From positions 6,848,551 through 6,912,550 of the forward strand of contig CM034391.1 of assembly GCA_019925095.2 (NCBI GenBank): a DNA stretch of 64,000 nucleotides. Reading direction: 5' to 3'. Below, piece after piece: positions 56,675 through 64,000 of the stretch. The stretch comes from Dendrolimus kikuchii. Taxonomy: Eukaryota; Arthropoda; Insecta; Lepidoptera; Lasiocampidae. The position numbers and the translations under genes were made by a program. Position 1 is the stretch's first letter, and each line of letters begins with the position of its first letter. The notes beneath the pieces were generated by a model. It saw nothing but the letters and a program-made list of their open reading frames with translations. It ran no database searches and was not told the DNA's origin.

Positions 56675-56713
56675 GCTGACTGCCTCCCCTCTCCATCCTG
56701 CCGTCGTTTTATA
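56675..56713 (-). promoter_or_regulatory. Promoter-like TATA/initiator pair with no assigned gene
   Basis: On the minus strand TATAAAA (56713-56707) is followed about 36 nt later by ggcagtcagcgag, an acceptable initiator, in locally GC-rich sequence. This resembles the gasp promoter layout. Downstream are two overlapping frames of 74-75 codons without recognisable features. It could start a non-coding first exon. Confidence 0.35.
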
Positions 56714-56844
56714 CTTCACAAATATAAGTGTGCCCGCCCGTATCGTCGACTTAATTTCCTAGAAATATGTAATTCGCACACCTGCTTAATTATTCCTGCG
56801 AACGGCCATAAACTAGTACAATACACAATAGACTTGTTTTTCTA

Positions 56845-56935
56845 AGTAAACAAAAGAAGTCCAAATGCGGGAAGGTAATAAACTGTGCTTTATGGCAGGC
56901 AGGTGTGCATTCAATTTTGTCGGCATGTAACAATA
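56845..56935 (+). repeat. Repeat fragment shared with 11060-11145
   Basis: aagtaaacaaaagaagtcca, gggaaggtaataaactgtg and caattttgtcggcatgt match the 11-kb copy in order. Confidence 0.5.
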
Positions 56936-57810
56936 TGTATAATATTGTATACTCCAAAGTAACTTTGTTACGTTACGTTTTCATTACGAAACCTGTGATT
57001 TAATGGTCATGGAATTTGAAACACGTTTTGTATAGACAGGATAAAAATCGTCTACTTTTTAGTTCAAATTAAATTGGTCAAGTGTGCGGTAGATGGCGCT
57101 GGAATTAAGTCCTAGATTTTATTTTTTTAGGACAGGTCAACGTCTGCCGTAATCTCAAGTGAATTATTTTTATTAATATTAAACTGATGCAAGTCTATTA
57201 GAGTTCATCCTTTTCATGTTCAAAGCCGATTGAATAACATTTCAAACTTTGTCTAGAGAGTGGTCTTCCTATCATCTTACAAAACTTCGCAGCCTCATAG
57301 AATTTGAACGAGCGTAGAAACTTGTGACGTCATAAGTCTATACAAGTAAAAGGAGCCAAGTAGCGAATTACTTACTGTATAAACATTAATAAAAAATATT
57401 TTTATAATTATATTTTCAAAGTAATAAATGTTATTTTAACGCCTGTTCTTTTATATGTGAATAATGTTACAAGTAATCGTTAAATGTGTCCGTGTCTCTA
57501 CTGTACGCAAACGATAACATCTAAAATTAAATTACAAATTCTATTTTCGTATTCAGAATGAAAACTATTAATTATTATTTATTTTTTAATTAATCAAAAC
57601 TACTATGTAAAGCTTTTATACCAGAATATATTCTCGACGCTAAATTGTGAACCAGATCGCGTAGGATTCTCACATGCTTTTATTGCAAGTTAGTTTACTT
57701 AATTAAGAATAAATACACGCCAACGCTAACAGCCAATTGCATTCATTACCATGTATGTATGCACATATTTTGTATAAACTGATTAGAGGTCTTAACGTGG
57801 CTTCGTTTGC

Positions 57811-58680
57811 TTATTTCTCATATCTAAAGAAAACCTTTACTTTTTTCCAAAATAAACAAGTATCGTATGTTTTCCCTTGTTATTGAAAACACTTATAGGA
57901 AACATTGCCATTATTGACATCTGTTCCCCCCTAACTTATTTCTCATATCTAAAGAAAACCTTTACTTTTTTCCAAAATAAACAAGTATCGTATGTTTTCC
58001 CTTGTTATTGAAAACACTTATAGGAAACATTGCCATTATTGACATCTGTTCCCCCCTAACTTATTTCTCATATCTAAAGAAAACCTTTACTTTTTTCCAA
58101 AATAAACAAGTATCGTATGTTTTTCCTTGTTATTGAAAACACTTATAGGAAACATTGCCATTATTGACATCTGTCCCCCCCTAACTTATTTCTCATATCT
58201 AAAGAAAACCTTTACTTTTTTCCAAAATAAACAAGTATCGTATGTTTTCCCTTGTTATTGAAAACACTTATAGGAAACATTGCCATTATTGGCATCTGTC
58301 CCCCCCTAACTTATTTCTCATATCTAAAGAAAACCTTTACTTTTTTCCAAAATAAACAAGTATCGTATGTTTTCCCTTGTTATTGAAAACACTTATAGGA
58401 AACATTGCCATTATTGACATCTGTCCCCCCCTAACTTATTTCTCATATCTAAAGAAAACCTTTACTTTTTTCCAAAATAAACAAGTATCGTATGTTTTTC
58501 CTTGTTATTGAAAACACTTATAGGAAACATTGCCATTATTGACATCTGTCCCCCCCTAACTTATTTCTCATATCTAAAGAAAACCTTTACTTTTTTCCAA
58601 AATAAACAAGTATCGTATGTTTTCCCTCGTTATTGAAAATACTTATAGGAAACATTGCCATTGTTGGCATCCCTCCCCCC
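57811..58680. repeat. Tandem array: seven units of 125 bp
   Basis: Units begin at 57811, 57936, 58061, 58186, 58311, 58436 and 58561, each starting ttatttctcatatctaaaga. All are 125 bp; the last is about 120 bp and the most diverged (tcgttattgaaaatact, ttgttggcatccctcc). Internal units differ at only a few positions, notably t/c before the C-run, ttttcc/tttccc, and gacat/ggcat. A C-run of 6-7 ends each unit. No coding frame spans units. It is a minisatellite-type local array. Confidence 0.95.
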
Positions 58681-58794
58681 AAAATGATTGGCACTTTATT
58701 AATTTGTTCAAAATATTAAGAAATCTTAAAATCCGTTTATTTTGTAGCCATATAATGATAATAATAATATTATGTTATGGCTACAACAATAATA

Positions 58795-59340
58795 ATAAAC
58801 TCGCCGGGCTTTGTGGCGAAGCCTTAGGTGAGTAGCGACACCTCGGACTTGAGTCCGTACTTGCCTTAGCCAGCCGGCACGGAGTGGAGATCGCTAGAGC
58901 TAAGACTCGAGCTCCAGGGGTAGAAGTGATAAATGGCCTAACGTCGGAAGTAGCTTCGGTGAACCTGCAGCCCACCTCTCGACACCCCTTAGCCACTCAT
59001 ACCCATATTGCCCATCGTCAACCGTGTACGGCATTTTTTAGGGGCTCATGCAGGGAGTGGCGAGTCACGTCTGCCCCTTTTTTCCATGTTCCTTGAAAAT
59101 TGTAACGGGCAGATGCCATAGTCCCCATAGTCCCCGATTTGTAACCACTAGCAGTTCATCTCAATAGCCCGGTAACTTTTGTTCTCATTTACTACAATAG
59201 TCCTACACTTACCGGGGCTTGTCCTTGGGTGCATTTTTATATGCTGTAGACAGGGACAATAGCCGGTCTGTTTCACGTCACATTTAGATTAAATTTGTCA
59301 AGGGGCCTCTACCTGTTAGTTTTCCCATGGCCCCACGCAA
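58795..59340. mobile_element. Unclassified GC-rich insertion
   Basis: GC content jumps sharply at 58800 (actcgccgggctttgtggcg) and falls again after about 59380. It contains tagccagccggcacgg, ctcgagctccaggggtag, gccatagtccccatagtccc and cttaccggggcttgtccttg. No intact frame is seen. The composition suggests a retroelement UTR or a decayed insertion. It begins immediately after the tandem array and a short AT microsatellite. Confidence 0.4.
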
Positions 59341-59604
59341 GCCCTACAAAAGTCCGGGCCATCTTTATGGCCCGTGGTGTACAGAGACATATACGTACAA
59401 TAGTAATATCTATGCGAAATTGAATGGGGGCCAATCATTGGGGATGTGCCAACAATGGTATTCTATAAAAGTAAATAAGTATACGACATTTTATTATTAT
59501 CGGTTTAAACTTCGTATCACATTTTGTTTCTAAGTAGGTATGTTTATATTCAATTATTACCTAATAGGTAGTTTCATTTTTATTTAGTTTTACTCATTAC
59601 TATG

Positions 59605-59800
59605 CTTTATCCCGCGGCTTCACTCGCGTTAAACTTATCCCACGAGAACCGTACATTTTTTCGGGATAAAAAGTAGCTTATATACCATTACAGACTATAC
59701 TTAATCTGTCTCAGTGCCAAATTTCATCGAGATTCGTTCAGCCGTTCTGGCGTGATTAAGCCACAAACATCCATCCAAACTTTCATATTTGTAATATTAA
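59605..59800 (+). mobile_element. Family C retroelement 3' region, best-preserved copy
   Basis: tcccgcggcttcactcgcgt, ttcgggataaaaagtagctt, cagtgccaaatttcatcgag and attcgttcagccgttctggc, then tttcatatttgtaatattaa. This order is typical of a very abundant lepidopteran repeat derived from a non-LTR 3' end. Confidence 0.7.
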
Positions 59801-60229
59801 TGCATGTATTAAAAATTGAATTGAATTAGTTAACAAAATTAACAATGCGCATATATTATACATACAGCACTACTTACAAAATGTAATAAATCATTTAAAT
59901 AACAAAATAATGTTAATTTATGTCATCTAAACAATAAATCTGAGTGAAAAGTAAACACCACGTAGGAGATTACTTTCTAGAGTGCGCGTGTTGTTGATTG
60001 AAAGTGATATTAGCATTACATACATTACATGGCATGTAACTCTTTTATATGTATCTATACCGAAAAATAAAATTGAAGTGTCTGTCTGTAATTGAAAATG
60101 AACGCTACAATTTAATTTATTCAGGTTTTTCCATACGGTATATTTTTGGGTTAGTTTTATTTATAAGATAGTCTTATTTATAGTATAATTATATTTATGA
60201 CAGACGTTAAAAGTCTATGTTTAACAATT

Positions 60230-60365
60230 GTAGATAGATAGATAACACTTTATTGTACACCAATACAAACATGAACTTAAAGACTAAAATTATATCTAGT
60301 TATGTACAAAGGGCGGTCTTATTGCTAAAAAGCGATCTCTTCCAGACAAGCCCCAGTAATTTGCT
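60230..60365 (-). mobile_element. Family D retroelement 3' end, minus orientation
   Basis: gatagatagataacacttta, ttgtacaccaataca, gggcggtcttattgctaaaa and agcgatctcttccagacaa, the inverse of the 51560 copy. Confidence 0.65.
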
Positions 60366-60554
60366 ACTTATACGATGCTTAATGATAAGTGACAGTTTTT
60401 AGAATTTTTGTCTGCGTTTCTGAAATTTTTTAAAGGATTCAATGTTTTTTTTTAGAATTAAAGCAGAGTCTACAAATCTTAAGTATACTACGTCTACTAC
60501 CCGTTTCCTGGACCACCATACATCGGCAAATTAGTTATAATTATCCTAATTTAG

Positions 60555-60850
60555 TTTGTCTCGAAGAGTTTGCTTTAACTATAAGGCCGCCTATTGTATT
60601 GCCTAGAAAGTGTTTTAAATATGTATGTTATATATTTACATACATACATACATACATAACTTCACGCCAGTTCCCTTGCGGGGTAGGCACGAACAACAGA
60701 GCGCCATTTAGGCCCATTCTTACACACCTCACTTGCTTCTTTGACGTTCATAACTCTTGTCATGCACACTCGTCTGTTCTTAAGGCTCCTGACATCACCC
60801 TCCGCTACGTTATATATTTATACGTGCAATAAAGTGTTATTTGTCTATAT
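60555..60850 (+). mobile_element. Family D copy interrupted by a nested RTE-like 3' fragment
   Basis: Left part aactataaggccgcctattg (about 60568); right part acgtgcaataaagtgttatt (about 60822). Together they make one plus-oriented family D copy split by the insertion at 60639-60808. Confidence 0.6.
60639..60808 (-). mobile_element. 170-bp RTE-like 3' fragment with a 12-bp target-site duplication
   Basis: Flanked by gttatatattta at 60627-60638 and 60809-60820. Read on the minus strand it starts cggagggtgatgtcaggagc, encodes the RACMTRVMNVKEASEVC region (with RTSVCMTRV wording), passes gaactggcgtgaagttatg and ends in (atgt)n. It preserves the extreme 3' end missing in the 48-kb copy. Confidence 0.75.
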
Positions 60851-61120
60851 ACCACACATATTATATCGCCTATTTGCCATAACAGCAGACAGAGATGATA
60901 GATTTCCATTTGCTACGTTCTTCTCTTTTTTCAAATAAGCATGTTGTTTATTTAACATTTCTTCAAAATAACTGTGATTTAATCATTGTAAGTCGCAGTC
61001 TACTGGCACCATCTCTACCGTTCACACTACTGTCATACGCATGTTTTGTCGGTTTCATTTCATCCATTCCCTGTACATGCCCAAACTACCTTAACATTCC
61101 TTTGTCAATCTGTGCTAAAA

Positions 61121-61387
61121 GATCTTCTTTCAATCAATTCTTCTTTTTTTTATTGCAGGAGTTCAGCAGACAGGCAGACGGCCCACTTGATGGAAAGCGG
61201 TTACCATCGCCTATGGACATTTGCAACACCAAAGGTGCTACAAATGCGCTGCTGCTCTCTTAAGGGAGACTGGAACCTGGTCACTAATGCCGGAACACAA
61301 CTTAAAGTTGTTATGGCGACATACTTTAGACCAGGGGTGATAGCGATCCAGTCGGGCAAATGCCCTACCACCTGGCGATCTTCTTTC
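61121..61387 (-). mobile_element. Poly(A) SINE copy with an 11-bp target-site duplication
   Basis: gatcttctttc occurs at 61121-61131 and 61377-61387. The insert is a minus-oriented SINE from a T-run and attgcaggagttcagcagac to gccctaccacctggc. Its inner end is at the same base as the start of the copy in gasp intron 2, which defines a shorter subfamily. Confidence 0.75.
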
Positions 61388-61929
61388 TTTTTATTTCAAT
61401 GTTCCTTCATTAAGAAACTCCAATAGAGGTGCCGGAAACTTATAAGTCCGTGTTCTTAATATTTACGTTTTTTTATACTGACATAAATATACCAGGATGC
61501 GAACAAGACATCATGCAATAAATTGAAGTTGTATTAATACTTTAATGATTAATTAATTCTTGGAAATAAATTTATCATAGCAAGGGACTTTTTTCTCTTG
61601 AAATTATGCTTACAATTGCTGTGGTATAAGGTAGAATGAATGTTGCATTACATTCTCTAGCTCATAAGCGTTCCATTTTTAAATGTCATGAAAGTCCGCA
61701 AAGGGTAAGTAAGTAATTTACCTTTTTTTATTACACCTTCATCGGCTTTAAGGCTTTAATATTATTTTTACAATTCTTATGAGAACAAAGAAATGTTTTA
61801 ACTTTTGATCTGCGTAATTATTAAACTCAAAACAGTGTTGTTAAAATTAATTTTTAAATATTTAATTGGTTTCCTTTAAAAAGTATCCTTAAAATAATAC
61901 AATGTTAAAAGGCCATATCAATTTAAGTT

Positions 61930-62400
61930 TTCAGGTAGAAACATACTTCACACACGACGCGACCCGACACCACCTGACGCGTCTGAAGTCAAAACAAAAC
62001 CTTCTTTAACCAGAAATACATTACGTTTAACCAATGCGACTCGATGCTCTAACACACGACGCGATCCCTTCGCTCCAGGTCCGCGTGTTCACGATAGTGA
62101 AGGTACAAGTACCTCCCGGCGGTGAAGTGTGTTTATGGACAACACTTAATTTCACGCGTCAATTGTATGGTAAAACTGTCATGGAAAGTGTACATTTTAG
62201 ATTTTTTCACATAAACTGACAGACGAACAGTTCATAGATTTTGTCAAGCATTATCCTAGCTATCCAATATCAGAAATTGCCATGGTGACGTAGTGTCGGG
62301 TGTTAATATACGGTACGCGTCTTGTGTTGAAACGTAGCGTCGCGTCGGGTGTTGTTAGTGCACGGTACGCGTTTGGTAGCGTGTTAATAACGAGTTTTCC
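61930..62400. mobile_element. Diverged TIR-like element with internal direct repeat
   Basis: The left region cacacgacgcgacccgacac and the right region tcgcgtcgggtgttg are inversely related. The right half holds two direct, imperfect copies of gtcgggtgttaatatacggt with acgcgt (about 62296 and 62346). A second acacgacgcgatccc lies near 62052. No transposase frame. The boundaries are approximate. Confidence 0.45.
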
Positions 62401-62927
62401 CCTTTAGGCTTTAAAAAAATGATTGACATTCTTATTCTATGTTATTAAATAACGACTTTTATATTACGATATAAAGAATTACGATATAAAGAATGATTGC
62501 TTAGGCCACTAGTTAAATATAAAACTACAATGTCGATATGTGATCTATTTACGTAATCTACTAATTACATATACTTTGTATTTCTAAAATAATTAGCATA
62601 TTAAGCACTTTATTGCCATAAGAAATTGAAATTGTATCAATGATGTGCAAGTCGAATAAGTTTTAAAAGTCTATGTTTATAGCAATTGGTTAGTTACATG
62701 GGGAGCTCACCCATAGAGGGCTCAAGGCTCATGAAATAATGGCTTGATATTGTAGTTTGTATGCCAATGGTTTCAAAATAAGGGATGCCGAAGACCACGC
62801 AAAATGGAGAAAGAAAATTATTAAAGCGGACTCCGGGCTCCGAAGGGAACACTCCGATCGCATCCAGGATTTAAAGCTGGGCTGGCGACTATGGGTATAC
62901 GAAGTATGTTTATACATATAGACATAC

Positions 62928-62983
62928 CTGACATGGGTAGACATACCTGATAAATCTGTAGCAGGTTGCATAGAGTCAATGAT
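62928..62983 (-). CDS. Candidate internal micro-exon with tandem donor sites
   Basis: On the minus strand the acceptor ttgctcctttttcag precedes ATCATTGACTCTATG and a donor TCAG|GTATGT, giving a 37-nt exon (62947-62983). The same donor is repeated 19 nt on (TCAG|GTATGT, exon to 62928, 56 nt). A frame reads IIDSMQPATDLSG. Partner exons are not visible, and a gene would have to extend beyond the window or be mostly hidden. It may be chance. Confidence 0.2.
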
Positions 62984-63039
62984 CTGAAAAAGGAGCAAAA
63001 TTACTTGAAGTAAAAGCGAATCAGGTACCACATGTATAA

Positions 63040-63620
63040 TATAAGTTTATTGATGATTCAAGACACGGCTCAGGACTTATTTCAAAGTGCCTGAGATTAT
63101 ACATGATGCATTTTCACGTAGTCATATTAATTCGCGAATTTAACAGGCGTGAAGCGTAAATATAATCGTTATACAATTTAAAATTATTACTAACATAAGA
63201 AAATATTGTAGTTATTAATATTTTTGTTACTTACTAGCTTTATAGGTCATGGTGTCATTATATAACATGTACATAATATGTAACTTTCCTTAATACATGA
63301 GCCATCGTCATAGTAGTGCAAAAAAACAACAAATCAGTTTGATAGTTCCTAAAAAATGTTCAAATACTTATTTATATAAGTATCAAAATTCATAAAATGT
63401 GAATCGTTACATCCTTCTCTAAAAAATCTGAAAAAGTTCACGGAACTCAAAAAACTTTTTAAAGTAAATTTGTATAAAGTAGTCATTGAGATTTTTTTTT
63501 GATAAAAGGTTATTTGCGGATTTCATAGCCCGATTACAAAAAAAAAAATGGTTTCTTCTACAGAACTCTTGTGCAAGGACGGATAGGCATTTAGCAAATT
63601 AATTGTTTATTCTTAGAGAG
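63040..63620. other. Intergenic, no gene seen
   Basis: AT-rich, without recognisable repeats or exons. Confidence 0.5.
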
Positions 63621-63629
63621 ATAGTTTTT

Positions 63630-63745
63630 TATTTCACACCAAAGCTTAGACAAATGAAAGAAGAAAACGATACAGAGATAGTACAACGGGTGACCTTATC
63701 GATAAAAGCGATCTCTTCCAGGCAACCTAGATTTTGCTTAATAAA
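63630..63745 (-). mobile_element. Family D retroelement fragment
   Basis: gatagtacaacgggtgacct and tatcgataaaagcgatctct followed by tccaggcaacc match the family D 3' region. The (gata)n tail is degenerate. Confidence 0.5.
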
Positions 63746-64000
63746 AATATAAAATATACATATATATTACTAAGGATTTCCTCGTAATTAGGCTCGCGTG
63801 AAGTTTATTTCCGTCTTTGGCGAAAATTTGTATTTTTTTTTATCCGACCTTCAAAGTTTACATATCTAAGGCTGTAAAGAAAGATAAAAATATTATATAG
63901 TATAACACATTTCTTCCTTAATTATAGTAATTAATAGCGATAACAATATTCGAAACTTTCAGTTTCTTGTGTATGTACATGTAAAAATTATCATAACGAT

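Noticed and set aside
57811..58680. Possible CRISPR-like array
   Set aside because: Units are contiguous 125-bp tandem copies without unique spacers, in an animal genome; this is a minisatellite.

Overview
The window is a nuclear segment of an insect genome, almost certainly a moth or butterfly (Lepidoptera). It is AT-rich and intron-bearing, with arthropod-type TATA/initiator promoters. It is crowded with retroposon families of lepidopteran type: tRNA-derived SINEs ending in a cccagcagtggga motif, poly(A) SINEs, fragments of RTE-like and R1-like non-LTR elements, and MITEs. It carries cuticle/tracheal chitin-binding protein genes. There is no bacterial content, CRISPR array or operon.

Three protein genes are supported. 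(1) An intronless acid-lipase-family gene, minus strand, 2724-3974. (2) gasp (obstructor-C, a three-domain cuticular protein analogous to peritrophins), plus strand. Its exons are 23465-23510, 35834-36043, 37116-37304 and 37474-37684, followed by one of two alternative terminal exons, 39326-39458 (5a) or 40738-40792 (5b). (3) A six-exon, 386-residue secreted protein with two type-2 chitin-binding domains joined by a Pro/Gln-rich linker, minus strand, 54857 down to 42016. All splice phases in (2) and (3) are consistent, and every chitin-binding domain keeps its six cysteines. Two further isolated exon candidates on the minus strand (2197-2329 and 62928-62983) and one promoter-like block (about 56.7 kb) are weaker.

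Layout: 0-2 kb repeats; 2-4 kb lipase; 4-23 kb transposon-rich intergenic DNA (R1-like remnant at 9.6-11 kb, a 677-bp TIR element at 8.7-9.4 kb, RT fragments at 15.4-16 and 17.3 kb, a frameshifted element at 18.1-18.7 kb); 23.4-41.9 kb gasp, with a 12.3-kb first intron; 41.9-54.9 kb the convergent minus-strand chitin-binding gene; 55-64 kb intergenic DNA with a seven-copy 125-bp tandem array at 57.8-58.7 kb and several nested insertions.

Gasp and the minus-strand gene lie tail to tail. Their predicted poly(A) signals (41836-41841 plus, 41869-41874 minus) are under 40 bp apart. Both encode secreted chitin-binding proteins, so the locus looks like a small chitin-matrix gene pair. Co-function is inference. 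I saw no convincing new enzymatic or defence system. The most distinctive observations are the duplicated gasp terminal exon, a SINE insertion beside the gasp exon-3 splice acceptor, and three 3'-end insertions of one retroelement family, each with a 12-bp target-site duplication.
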